From assembly GCA_019075865.1 (NCBI GenBank), contig JAGXAN010000006.1, positions 1 to 64,000 on the forward strand: a stretch of 64,000 nucleotides of DNA. The letters run 5' to 3'. The first letter of the stretch is position 1. The number at the start of each line of letters is the position of its first letter. Shown piece by piece: positions 1-8,673 of the stretch. Position numbers and translations under genes: made by a program. A model generated the notes under the pieces. That model was not told the origin of the DNA, ran no database searches, and was given only the letters and a program-made list of their open reading frames with translations. The stretch comes from Hyphomicrobiales bacterium. Its GTDB lineage: Bacteria > Pseudomonadota > Alphaproteobacteria > Rhizobiales > Beijerinckiaceae.

Positions 1-110
1 GGCGGACTTTCGCAATCGTTTCCAATACCAACATCCCTGCAAGGCTCCCATGCAAAACATGAAAGCCAATATGAACCATGCATCAGAGGGGTCCCGTTTG
101 GATGCCGATA

Positions 111-126
111 ACCCCTCAAGAGGGGT
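111..126 (-). terminator. Short GC-rich hairpin after the araC-like stop
   Basis: ACCCCT and AGGGGT form a perfect 6-bp stem around a CAAG loop, starting 2 bases past the stop codon of the AraC-like gene. No T-run follows on either strand, so termination is a guess from position. The rest of 1-128 shows no gene I can support. Confidence 0.35.
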
Positions 127-128
127 CC

Positions 129-911
129 TTATTCCATGCCGAAACACACAACATCCTGCCGGTTGAGCAACAATCGACGCGCTTCCTGCAGGCGGACCTG
201 CTTTTGAAACTGGATCGGGGTAATCGTCGTCACCGCCTTGAAATGCCGGTGAAAGCCGGGCACGCTCATATGGGCCAGCGACGCAAGATCGGCGACGCGC
301 AAAGGCTCTGCATAATGGTCGCGAATCCACGCGGTTGTCTGTCCGATCCGCGCGGCATGGCTGTCGCTCGCCCCCAATTGCCGAAGGGTTGCGCCCAGCG
401 GCCCGCACAGTAACCGCCAGACAATCTCACGCTGGATGAGCGGCGCAAGCACCGCCAAATCGCGGGGGCGATCGAGCACCTCAAGCAGCCGAATGAGAGG
501 ATCGCACAGTTCTGCATCTACCACCATCGTTGCCAGCGGCGCGAATGGCGGCAGCGCGGCCAGCGTCTTGGCCTGTTCGACAAACAGCGCGGCGACCATG
601 GCCGGATCAATCGCGAGACGGAAGGCGAGGTAGGGCTTTGCCTGCGAAGCCTCAATGATCCGCGCGATCACCGGCACGTCAATGGCCGCAAGCAGACCCT
701 GCCCCGCCGTATAGCGGAGGGGTTGGTCGTTCAAAGTGCTGGTTTTGGCACCTTGCACGACGACACAGAAGGAGGGGCGATACACCGAGGCCATCAGTCT
801 GCTCGGTGCCTCGGCGCGAGCCAGAACCAGATCGGGCAATGGCGTGATGCGACCATATCGCTGCCATTGCCGCTCAACCAGCAGCGCGAGTTCGGAAAAA
901 TGCGTGTTCAT
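129..911 (-). CDS. AraC-family transcriptional regulator, C-terminally truncated
   Basis: A 260-residue protein with an AraC_N-type sensor domain (about residues 15-150) followed by the first helix-turn-helix of an AraC DNA-binding domain (the segment VADLASLAHMSVPGFHRHFK) and its linker helix. The family normally continues with a second helix-turn-helix of about 40 residues (a GYxSxSxFSRxFRRxFG-type segment). Here the frame ends a few residues after LLNRQDV, with the unrelated tail VCFGME. No continuation is visible in the other frames of bases 1-128. An in-frame upstream extension exists, but the ATG at 911 gives the usual N-terminus. It is divergent from the aldo/keto reductase across 150 bases, the common arrangement in which the AraC protein controls the reductase. 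The protein may be non-functional or a single-HTH form. Confidence 0.75.
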   Translation of the reverse strand: MNTHFSELALLVERQWQRYGRITPLPDLVLARAEAPSRLMASVYRPSFCVVVQGAKTSTLNDQPLRYTAGQGLLAAIDVPVIARIIEASQAKPYLAFRLAIDPAMVAALFVEQAKTLAALPPFAPLATMVVDAELCDPLIRLLEVLDRPRDLAVLAPLIQREIVWRLLCGPLGATLRQLGASDSHAARIGQTTAWIRDHYAEPLRVADLASLAHMSVPGFHRHFKAVTTITPIQFQKQVRLQEARRLLLNRQDVVCFGME

Positions 912-1061
912 GTCCGCAAATCTAGCGCAGGCCCCGGGGCGACGCACGCGAAAAATCATCTGGCTGATAGGATTAGGCAACAGGTTGAGAGAATCGGAGT
1001 CGCGGGTTGGGCGGGTTTGTTGTATGAGAAGGCTCCACTTCATTCACTTAAGGAAACCCTC

Positions 1062-2078
1062 ATGCGTCAACGTCAACTGGGGCCCAGCGGCCTATTTGTG
1101 TCCGAACTCTGCCTAGGCACCATGACCTTTGGTGGCAGCGATGGCATATGGGGCCAAATCGGCCAGCTTGACCAGGCTCAGGCCGATGCGCTGGTGAAAA
1201 CCGCGCTCGACGCTGGCATCAACTTTATTGATACCGCCAACGTCTATGCCGGCGGCATGAGCGAGCGCATATTGGGCCAATCGCTGAAGAACCTCGGCAT
1301 CGCCCGCGATGACGTGGTGATTGCCACCAAAGTGCTGGGGCCGATGGGCGGCGGGCAGAACGCGCGCGGTGCCTCGCGCCGGCACATTATCAGCCAATGC
1401 AAGGCAAGCCTTGACCGGATGGGGCTCGATCACATCGACCTTTACCAGATGCATGGCTTTGATGCGGCAACGCCGATTGAAGAGACAATGGAGGCCCTGG
1501 CCACCCTCGTCCAGCAAGGTTACGTCCGCTATATCGGCCTGTCGAACTGGGCGGCCTGGCAAGTGGTAAAAGCGGTCGGGATCATCGAGGCCCGCCGCCT
1601 CGCGCCAATTCTCTCGCTGCAGGCCTATTACACGCTCGCCGGTCGCGATCTGGAACGTGAGATCGTGCCGATGCTCTTGTCCGAAAAAATCGGGCTGATG
1701 GTGTGGAGCCCGCTCGCAGGCGGTTTCCTGTCGGGCAAATACGACCGCGACGGCAAGGGCGCTGACGGCCGCCGCTCGACCTTCGACTTCCCGCCGGTGG
1801 ACAAGGGCCGGGCCTATGACGCGATTGAAGTCATGCGCACCATCGCCGCTGCCAAGAAAGCCACAGTGGCGCAAATCGCGCTGGCCTGGCTGCTGCATCA
1901 ACCGGTGGTCACCAGCGTCATCGTCGGGGCCAAGCGCGTCGAGCAACTGACCGACAATATCGGCGCAACCAAGGTGGAACTTGGCACCGAGGATCTGGCG
2001 GCGCTGGATGCGGTCACCAAGCTTCCCGCCGAATATCCCGGCTGGATGCTGGAGCGCCAGGCCACATATCGGGCGTAA
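1062..2078 (+). CDS. Aldo/keto reductase
   Basis: Predicted NADPH-dependent oxidoreductase of the aldo/keto reductase superfamily, 338 residues, a single TIM barrel. The family signature is clear: an N-terminal LGPSGLFVSELCLGTMTFG segment, the ALDAGINFIDTANVYAGG motif holding the catalytic Asp and Tyr, a Lys in the IATK strand and a His in the YQMHGFD segment. It resembles the YajO/Tas-like general reductases that act on small aldehydes and ketones; the substrate cannot be read from sequence. The ATG at 1062 follows AAGGA with 7 bases spacing, and translation upstream of it lacks family similarity. Likely controlled by the divergent AraC-like gene. Confidence 0.88.
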   Translation: MRQRQLGPSGLFVSELCLGTMTFGGSDGIWGQIGQLDQAQADALVKTALDAGINFIDTANVYAGGMSERILGQSLKNLGIARDDVVIATKVLGPMGGGQNARGASRRHIISQCKASLDRMGLDHIDLYQMHGFDAATPIEETMEALATLVQQGYVRYIGLSNWAAWQVVKAVGIIEARRLAPILSLQAYYTLAGRDLEREIVPMLLSEKIGLMVWSPLAGGFLSGKYDRDGKGADGRRSTFDFPPVDKGRAYDAIEVMRTIAAAKKATVAQIALAWLLHQPVVTSVIVGAKRVEQLTDNIGATKVELGTEDLAALDAVTKLPAEYPGWMLERQATYRA

Positions 2079-2111
2079 CGGTCCAAATCCATCAAATTTC
2101 AGCTTCACCAA

Positions 2112-2150
2112 CCGGCCACTTCCCGCCCGTGAGAGCGAGAATGTGGCCGG
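2112..2150. terminator. Inverted repeat between convergent genes
   Basis: CCGGCCAC (2112-2119) and GTGGCCGG (2143-2150) form a perfect 8-bp stem around 23 bases, in the 77-base gap between the convergent aldo/keto reductase and BKACE genes. The position suits a bidirectional terminator, but there is no T-run on either side. Confidence 0.35.
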
Positions 2151-2155
2151 GCCAG

Positions 2156-3088
2156 TTAGAAGCCGATCTGATCGGCGCCTTTCAGCTTCAGCAACTGGCG
2201 CGCCTCCGCCGGGCTGGCCACTTCATGCCCCAGGCTTTCAATGATTGATTTGATCTTGGTGACCTGCTCGGCGTTGGAAATCGAAAGCTTGCCGCGCTCT
2301 ATATACAGGCTGTCTTCCAGCCCGACACGCACATGCCCGCCGCGCATGGCCGCCTCGGTTGAAAAAGGCATCTGATACCGGCCAGCCGCCAGAACCGACC
2401 ATTCATAAGCATCCCCAAAAAGGCGATCTGCGGTGCGCTTCATGAAGGCCAGATTCTCCCAATCCGCGCCGATACCACCCATAATTCCAAAGATGGTTTG
2501 CACCAGAAAAGGTGGCTCGATCAGTTTGCGATCCACAAAATGCGCGAGATTATAAAGGTGCCCGACATCGTAACATTCATGTTCAAAGCGCGTGCCATGG
2601 CCCTTGCCCAGAAGTTCGATAATGCGTTCGATGTCTTCACAGGTGTTCCGGAAAATAAAGTCCTTGGTGCCGCGCAGATACGGTTGTTCCCAATCATGCT
2701 TCCACTGGATAGGCCGCTCGGCCAGCGGAAAAATCGCAAAATTCATCGACCCCATGTTCAGCGAGCACATTTCCGGCTTGAACCGCAATGGGGCAGCCAG
2801 ACGCTCTTCCACAGTCATGGTCAACCCGCCGCCCGTGGTGAGATTGATGACCGCATCGGTGCTGTCGCGAATGACCGGCAGAAATTGGTTGAAGACTTCC
2901 GGATCGGAAGCGGGCCGGCCCGTTTTGGGGTCACGTGCATGCAAGTGCAAAATGGCAGCCCCCGCCTGCGCGGCCTCGATGGCAGATTGCGCGATTTCGG
3001 CCGGGGTGATCGGCAGATAGGGCGACATGCTCGGCGTGTGAATGGCCCCCGTGATCGCGCATGAGATGATGATTTTTTTGGCTGCCAT
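2156..3088 (-). CDS. Beta-keto acid cleavage enzyme (BKACE, DUF849)
   Basis: 310 residues, full length for the DUF849 family, which cleaves beta-keto acids with acetyl-CoA to give acetoacetate and a CoA ester (prototype: Kce of lysine fermentation). The TIM-barrel metal motif HLHARD lies at about residues 48-53, near the ITGAIHTPSMSP start typical of the family, and EHECYD and VGLEDSLY segments are present. The actual beta-keto acid differs among subfamilies and is not evident here. The start is the ATG at 3088, preceded by a GGGGGG ribosome-binding site. It stands alone, divergent from the exported hydrolase, so genome context gives no pathway. Confidence 0.85.
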   Translation of the reverse strand: MAAKKIIISCAITGAIHTPSMSPYLPITPAEIAQSAIEAAQAGAAILHLHARDPKTGRPASDPEVFNQFLPVIRDSTDAVINLTTGGGLTMTVEERLAAPLRFKPEMCSLNMGSMNFAIFPLAERPIQWKHDWEQPYLRGTKDFIFRNTCEDIERIIELLGKGHGTRFEHECYDVGHLYNLAHFVDRKLIEPPFLVQTIFGIMGGIGADWENLAFMKRTADRLFGDAYEWSVLAAGRYQMPFSTEAAMRGGHVRVGLEDSLYIERGKLSISNAEQVTKIKSIIESLGHEVASPAEARQLLKLKGADQIGF

Positions 3089-3356
3089 TATGCCCCCCTT
3101 GAAGAATTGTGAATGGCGATGATACGGCGGGCCACGGGCAGTGCCAAGATATGTTCAGTTGTTTCCCCCGTCCCATCTTTAGCCCGCCCAAAAGACTTTC
3201 CAGCATTGGCGCTATGGATGTTTTGAACCCAAGCCAAACCACGGACCGAATGCGAAAAAATGACAGCGGTATCACAACACGGCTTTACCCCGACCTTTAA
3301 TTTTGCTTCATTGAAAAAAACGCAACAAATTGCACTCGGTCAGGTTAGGCATGAGG

Positions 3357-3387
3357 TTTTGCCGAGCTTGCCGGAGAATCGGCAAAA
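3357..3387 (+). promoter_or_regulatory. Stem-loop just upstream of the hydrolase ribosome-binding site
   Basis: TTTTGCCGA (3357-3365) and TCGGCAAAA (3379-3387) make a 9-bp perfect stem with a 13-base loop; the GGGGAG ribosome-binding site of the next gene starts one or two bases later. It could be an operator or an mRNA leader element. The remaining part of the 314-base divergent gap 3089-3402 is AT-richer than its surroundings and shows no gene. Confidence 0.4.
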
Positions 3388-3402
3388 TGGGGAGATATAC
3401 GC

Positions 3403-5628
3403 ATGTTCAACCTCGCGAAAGCCCTTATCCCGCTTACGGCCCTGGCGGCGCTGCCAGCCGTTGCGGCACAGATACCCACGACGGTTTCCACCAAGGGCGA
3501 CAATGTCTCTTTGGAAATTTTGTCGCGCGCACCAGCCTATGGCGGCATGGTGCCGCCCGGTGCCAAAGGCCCCTATGAGGTCATCACCGCGATTGCGCAT
3601 GGCACGCTGGACCCGGCGAACCCGAATAATGCAGCCATTGTCGATTTGAAGAATGCGCCCCGTAACGCCGATGGCCTCGTCGCCTACAGCACCGATGTCG
3701 TGATCCTGCGGCCCCAACATGCCAGCGATGCCAGCCGGGTATTGTTTTATGATGTCGTCAATCGCGGCAACAAGCTGGCTTTGCCGTTTTTCATCGGCTC
3801 TGCGCCGCTCACGGGCAAGGTCGCCCCGCCCGCCTCTTTCCCCAGTTTGCTCGCCCAGAATGTCACGGTGGTCTGGAGTGGTTGGCAAGGCGGCGTGCCT
3901 TTGACCGGCAAGCCCACTCTGGCCGATAAAGCCCCGCTTGGCGTGCAATGGCCCGTGGCCAAGCACAAGGATGGCTCGGCCATTACTGGCATGAGCCGCG
4001 AAGAATATATCGCTGATTATGCTGGCGGAAAAGCCAACCTTATCGCGTTAAATTATCCGCCCGCTGACAGCGCCGACATGAAATCGGTGACCTTTACCGC
4101 GCGCCAGTCATGGCTCACCGGCTATGGATCGCAGGCCCCCGGCGTGGAAAGCTATGATGCGCCCTCGGCACCCGTGACCCAGTGGCAATATGTGAAGCAG
4201 CCAGACGGCAGCATGGATGTCAGTTTCACGCCGCCTGCCAGCGTGCCCGGCCCCGCCGGCAAACCCGTGCCGGCCGACGCGGGGACCATCTACAGCTTCG
4301 CTTACCGCGCCAGGGACCCGAGCGTGAATGGCATCAGCTTTGCTGCCGTGCGCGACCTTGTCACCTTTCTGCGCTATACAAAGTCAGCGGCCAATCCGGT
4401 CGCGGATCTTGCGGCGGGCGCCTGCGCAAAGCAGACTTGCGATAAGGCCGCGAGCAATTTCGACGTGGCATTGGGCGAAGGCATTTCGCAATCTGGCCGC
4501 TTTATCAAGGATTTTCTCTATCAGGGCTTCAACGCAGATGCGCAGGGTCGCCGGGTGTTTGATGGCATGATGCCAATTATTTCGGGCTCGCGCCGCACCT
4601 GGACAAACGGGCGTTTTTCACAGCCCGGCCGCTGGTCGAAAGAGCATGAAGACCACTGGCAGCAGGGCGATCAATTTCCCTTCGCCTATAATAGTTTGCA
4701 AGACCCGGTGAGCGGACAAAAGGGCGGCCTGCTCGATCTATGCACTGCCAGCCATACCTGCCCGAAAATCATGCATATCGATGGCGGATTCGAATGGTGG
4801 GGTGCACGCGCGGCCCTGGTGGTAACCGATGGCGCGGGCCACGACCTGAAACTTCCCGACGACGTGCGTTATTATCTGGTGCCGGGAACCCGGCATGCCG
4901 GCGGCGAAGGCGTCACCACAGGCTCTTATCTTCTGCCGCAGGCGGGAAGTCTTTGCGTCCTGCCAGAGTCACCTGTCGCCGAGACGCCCGTGGAGCGGGC
5001 CCTGATTCCAGCGCTCATTCAATGGGTTGCCCAGGGCAAAGCCCCGCCACCCTCGCAATATCCAACCATCGCATCGGGAACGCTTGGGCCCGCCACAATG
5101 GCGGGAATTGGATTTCCCGATTTGAGCGATGTGATGATCCCCGACGGCCCGAAAGCCGAACCGGTCAAGTTGCATTTGGCGAACATTGGCCTCCCCAACC
5201 AATTGTTCGTGACCAAATACGTCCATGCGCTTCCGGTCATTGACACCAAGGAAACCTACCAGCCGCTGGCGCCCAAGGTCGATGCCAATGGCAATGCCCT
5301 GGCTGGCGTGCGTATGCCCGATGTCAGTGTGCCGCTGGCAACCTATACGGGCTGGAACCTGCGCGGCGCGGGCCATGCCGCCAACGAGGCTTGCGAGGCC
5401 AGCGGCTCGGCCATCCCGCTGGCGATCAGCCCCGCAGCCAAGGCAGGGGGCCATGACACCCGCACTTCATTGGCAGAGCTTTACAAGGGCCGTGCCGATT
5501 ACCAGCAGAAAGTCGGCGCGGCTGCCGACAAGCTCGTAAGCGAGGGCTATTTGCTGCGCCAGGATGCCGATGCGGTTTTCAAGGCGCATGCCAAGCTGGT
5601 TTCACTTGCCCTTATTCCCGCGCCGTAG
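3403..5628 (+). CDS. Exported alpha/beta hydrolase domain protein (Abhydrolase_10-like)
   Basis: 741 residues with a clear Sec signal peptide (about residues 1-22, cleavage after AVAA), so it should act in the periplasm or outside the cell. The nucleophile elbow GISQSGRF is at 360-367, with Ser364 as the predicted nucleophile. A late PGTRHAGG segment probably carries the catalytic His. Length and motifs fit the large alpha/beta-hydrolase domain proteins of Proteobacteria and Actinobacteria, for which few substrates are known (ester or amide hydrolysis is the general expectation). Several Cys (ACAKQTC, LCTASHTC) could form disulfides. A stem-loop abuts the ribosome-binding site. It has no functional partner nearby. 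Confidence 0.75.
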   Translation: MFNLAKALIPLTALAALPAVAAQIPTTVSTKGDNVSLEILSRAPAYGGMVPPGAKGPYEVITAIAHGTLDPANPNNAAIVDLKNAPRNADGLVAYSTDVVILRPQHASDASRVLFYDVVNRGNKLALPFFIGSAPLTGKVAPPASFPSLLAQNVTVVWSGWQGGVPLTGKPTLADKAPLGVQWPVAKHKDGSAITGMSREEYIADYAGGKANLIALNYPPADSADMKSVTFTARQSWLTGYGSQAPGVESYDAPSAPVTQWQYVKQPDGSMDVSFTPPASVPGPAGKPVPADAGTIYSFAYRARDPSVNGISFAAVRDLVTFLRYTKSAANPVADLAAGACAKQTCDKAASNFDVALGEGISQSGRFIKDFLYQGFNADAQGRRVFDGMMPIISGSRRTWTNGRFSQPGRWSKEHEDHWQQGDQFPFAYNSLQDPVSGQKGGLLDLCTASHTCPKIMHIDGGFEWWGARAALVVTDGAGHDLKLPDDVRYYLVPGTRHAGGEGVTTGSYLLPQAGSLCVLPESPVAETPVERALIPALIQWVAQGKAPPPSQYPTIASGTLGPATMAGIGFPDLSDVMIPDGPKAEPVKLHLANIGLPNQLFVTKYVHALPVIDTKETYQPLAPKVDANGNALAGVRMPDVSVPLATYTGWNLRGAGHAANEACEASGSAIPLAISPAAKAGGHDTRTSLAELYKGRADYQQKVGAAADKLVSEGYLLRQDADAVFKAHAKLVSLALIPAP

Positions 5629-5658
5629 ATCTGGCAATTTTGATGCGGTTAGGCCGTG

Positions 5659-6354
5659 TCAAACGCTATGCCCGATCAAGGCACCAATAGCCGCCGTCGC
5701 CGCCATGGCGAAGGCACCCCAGAAAGTAACCCGAATGGTTGGGATGAGAATCTTCGCCCCACCAATTCGGGCACCAACGGCACCCAGCACAGCAAGGCAA
5801 AGCAAAGAGCCGACGGACACAATAATCGCGAGCGATGTTTTCGGGGAAAGCAGAGCAATAGCCAGCGGCACCGCGGCACCGACCGTAAACGTAAGCGCCG
5901 AAGTCATGGCCGCCTGGATCGGCCGCGCCACGACATGATCGGAGAGGCCCAGTTCATCGCGTGAGTGTGCGGCGATGGCGTCTTTGGCCATCATCTGCCC
6001 TGCCACCTGGCGGGCAACCTCGAGTTGCACGCCACGGGTCACATAGATTTGGGCCAGCTCTTCCAGTTCCGCCTCGGGTTGGCTGGCAAGTTCGCGCGTC
6101 TCGCGGGCGAGATCGGCGTTCTCGGTATCGGCCTGCGAACTGACGGAAACATACTCGCCAGCAGCCATCGACATAGCCCCCGCAACCAGCCCCGCAACGC
6201 CAGCAATCAGAACTTCGGACACATTGGTGGATGCGGCAGAAACGCCAACCACAAGGCTTGCGGTTGAAATAATACCATCATTGGCGCCTAGCACCGCGGC
6301 ACGAAGCCAGCCAATGCGCTGAATAAGGTGGGACTCTCGGTGAAGGGGGGGCAT
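5659..6354 (-). CDS. VIT1/CCC1-family membrane transporter
   Basis: 231 residues resembling the VIT family of iron/manganese transporters that move Fe2+ or Mn2+ out of the cytoplasm. Visible features are the signature first helix LRAAVLGANDGIISTASLVVGVSAAS, a second helix with GAMSMAAGEYVSVSSQ, a soluble acidic cytoplasmic segment (about residues 75-145) rich in Glu that binds metal in characterised members, and three C-terminal helices. It is the short soluble-VIT type without the ferritin-like domain. No iron-responsive element is evident upstream, and the ribosome-binding site is weak. Confidence 0.85.
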   Translation of the reverse strand: MPPLHRESHLIQRIGWLRAAVLGANDGIISTASLVVGVSAASTNVSEVLIAGVAGLVAGAMSMAAGEYVSVSSQADTENADLARETRELASQPEAELEELAQIYVTRGVQLEVARQVAGQMMAKDAIAAHSRDELGLSDHVVARPIQAAMTSALTFTVGAAVPLAIALLSPKTSLAIIVSVGSLLCLAVLGAVGARIGGAKILIPTIRVTFWGAFAMAATAAIGALIGHSV

Positions 6355-6599
6355 GAGATGCGCTTTCTGTTGTGTGGAACCGTAAAGTGAATAAAACAGG
6401 GGCCGATTTCGCCAAAACCACTACACCATTAACCTGCAACCGGCCAAAATGCAGGCCCGGCTTGTTTCAACAGATTTGAGGTAGAATTAAGTTGGCTGCC
6501 GCCTCTTCCATGCCGCAACAGGTTTGGGCGCTCTGGATATCAGCAAAGCAGAACCATTTCCCTGATTTGGCGCAAGCGAATGAAAATTTCAGGGGAAGA

Positions 6600-8189
6600 T
6601 CATCCCATCCCAATGTCTGAAGGCACTGGCGGCGACGGCATTTCATTCGGCGGTCCCTTTGCGGATAACCGGGCGAAAGGGATGAAGCACAGGGCCGCCA
6701 ACGTTAATAGCGCCGTGAGCGCGAAGGCGTCGTTTATGGCCTCTGTTAGCGAAGCCTTCTCAAGCATGGGTTGCAACATGGCTTGCAGGCCAGCGTCGAG
6801 GGGGCCAGCGGGGCGGCTTTGAAATAATTGGAGCGGTATCCCGATGAATGTGGCGGTGGCAGCATCGCCTTGCTGGATTTTGGCCATGAGCGCGGCGGCA
6901 TGGACCGGGGCGCGGCTGTAAATGACCGTGTCAATCAATGCGAGGCCAATCGCGCCGCCCAGATTGCGCATGAGATTGAACAATCCGCTGGCATCGGCGA
7001 CGCGCGATTTATCAAGATGGCCCAACGCCAGACGCGTTGGCGGCAGCAGGCAGAACATGATGGCAAAGCCACGAAAAACCTGCGGCCAGAACATCGCCTG
7101 AAAATCGGTTTGCGGGGTCTCGAACGCGCTCAAGCCAAGGCCGACGGCGAAAATGGTAAAGCCGATGCTGGTCAAAAGCCGCGCGTCAATGCGTGTCTCG
7201 AGCGCGACCGCCACCGGGGCCGCCAGCAATTGCGCGACGCCCGTCACCAGCATGATCGTGCCAATTTCCAGCGCATTGTGGCCGCGCACAAAAGCCAGAA
7301 ATACCGGCATGAGATAGACCGAGCCAAACAGGCCAACACCAAGTGCAAAACTTAAAATGCAACCAATGGTAAAACGCCGATCGTTGAAAGACGTTAAATC
7401 AACAATGGCTGGATCAGCCGATAATGTGCGCCGCACAAAAGTGATGGCGCTGCTGGCACTCAGTATCAACAGGCCAAGCACAATGCCCGAAAGCCAGCCA
7501 CGATGCGGCGCTTCCTTCAGGGCGATTTCAAGCGCTGCAAGCGCGATTACCATGGCGACAAGCGAGACAATATCGAGGCTGCGCACCGCGCCCAATTGCG
7601 GCTTCTCGCGCGGCAAGAGCCAGCCCGCCAGCACAGCGGACATGATGCCGGGCAGAATGTTGATCAGAAACAAAAAATGCCAGGAGTAGGTTTGTGTGAT
7701 CCAGCCACCGACTATGGGGCCGATGGTGGGGGCCAGCACGGCCAAAACCCCCGCCAAAGTGGTGGCAATGCCCTGGCGCGAAGGTGGAAACAGCAGAAAC
7801 ACCGCCGAAAAAACCGCCGGAATCAGCGTGCCGCCGGAAAAGCCCTGCACCACCCGCCAGGCGATCAGGGTTTCAAAACTGGTACTCGTGGCGCAACCCA
7901 GCGATGCCAGGGTAAAAACGCTGATGGCGACGACGAAGAGCCAGCGCATGGACAAGACGCGGGTCAACAAGCCGGTGAGCGGAATAGCAATCACTTCGGC
8001 AATCAAATAGGCGGTTTGCACCCAGCTCATTTGATCGGGGGCTATCGCCAGCGCATTTTGGATGGTGGGCAGGGAAGTGGCCACCACCTGCACATCCAAA
8101 ATGGCCATGAACATGCCGATGCACATGGTGGCAAAGCCGATCCATGTTACTATGGGGACAGGCTGATGTGAATTATGCGTGTCTGCCAT
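6600..8189 (-). CDS. DHA2-family (EmrB/QacA-like) drug:H+ antiporter, MFS
   Basis: 529 residues with about 14 hydrophobic segments, the DHA2 architecture. Motif C of antiporters is recognisable (GVLAVLAPTIGPIVGGWITQ) and the N-terminal segment FMAILDVQVVATSLPTIQNAL is the EmrB-type first helix. Third gene of an operon with a type III polyketide synthase and an ICMT-type methyltransferase: its start overlaps the methyltransferase stop by 17 bases, which suggests translational coupling. I infer that it exports the polyketide or a related lipid. No EmrA-type membrane-fusion partner is adjacent, so transport would be across the inner membrane only. Confidence 0.85.
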   Translation of the reverse strand: MADTHNSHQPVPIVTWIGFATMCIGMFMAILDVQVVATSLPTIQNALAIAPDQMSWVQTAYLIAEVIAIPLTGLLTRVLSMRWLFVVAISVFTLASLGCATSTSFETLIAWRVVQGFSGGTLIPAVFSAVFLLFPPSRQGIATTLAGVLAVLAPTIGPIVGGWITQTYSWHFLFLINILPGIMSAVLAGWLLPREKPQLGAVRSLDIVSLVAMVIALAALEIALKEAPHRGWLSGIVLGLLILSASSAITFVRRTLSADPAIVDLTSFNDRRFTIGCILSFALGVGLFGSVYLMPVFLAFVRGHNALEIGTIMLVTGVAQLLAAPVAVALETRIDARLLTSIGFTIFAVGLGLSAFETPQTDFQAMFWPQVFRGFAIMFCLLPPTRLALGHLDKSRVADASGLFNLMRNLGGAIGLALIDTVIYSRAPVHAAALMAKIQQGDAATATFIGIPLQLFQSRPAGPLDAGLQAMLQPMLEKASLTEAINDAFALTALLTLAALCFIPFARLSAKGPPNEMPSPPVPSDIGMG

Positions 8190-8673
8190 TGCGCAATCCA
8201 GCCAAAGCCTCGTTTTCCGCCCGAATGCGAATGGTCAGCATCACCGCATTTACAACCGAGAAAACCAGCGCATAGGCTGGCAAACCCACGCAGAGCGGCA
8301 GAATGGCGATCTCGCCGATAACCACGAGGTAATTGGGGTGCGAGAGCCAACGGTAAGGGCCCCGCCTCACCAGCGGCGCGTTGGGCAAAATGATGATCTT
8401 GGTGGTCCAGCGACGCCCAAGCGTTGCCAACACCCAAAAGCGCAAAACCTGCAACAGCAGGAAAATAACCGTCCAGAACGGCTGAATTTCGCGCGCAAAA
8501 AACCAAAGTCCCGCGAGCCACAATGCGTGCATCAGCACGATGAATTTATAATGCTCCGGGGCGGCCTCAAAAGCGCCTTCGGCCAACAGTCTTTGCGTAT
8601 TGCTTTTGGCGAGGAAAAGCTCGCCAATGCGCTCCACGGTAACGAGTGCCAATAGCCAATAGCTGAGGGTCAT
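8173..8673 (-). CDS. Isoprenylcysteine carboxyl methyltransferase-family (ICMT) membrane methyltransferase
   Basis: 166 residues, mostly transmembrane helices, with the ICMT-family C-terminal region GPYRWLSHPNYLVVIGE (SAM and substrate site; the HPNY segment is diagnostic) and a final RIRAENEAL. In bacteria such proteins next to type III polyketide synthases O-methylate alkylpyrones or alkylresorcinols (Bacillus BpsB is the precedent). The ATG at 8673 overlaps the polyketide synthase stop as ATGA, so I place the start there and not further upstream. Substrate assignment is from context. Confidence 0.82.
   Translation of the reverse strand: MTLSYWLLALVTVERIGELFLAKSNTQRLLAEGAFEAAPEHYKFIVLMHALWLAGLWFFAREIQPFWTVIFLLLQVLRFWVLATLGRRWTTKIIILPNAPLVRRGPYRWLSHPNYLVVIGEIAILPLCVGLPAYALVFSVVNAVMLTIRIRAENEALAGLRNGRHA

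Noticed and set aside
1-128. Missing C-terminal part of the AraC protein in another frame
   Set aside because: Translation of the minus strand here shows no GYxSxSxFSRxFRR-like segment, so a simple frameshift is not supported.
1113-2111. Long minus-strand open frame opposite the aldo/keto reductase
   Set aside because: The complementary frame of a GC-rich gene; the translation is His/Gly/Arg-rich and unlike any family.
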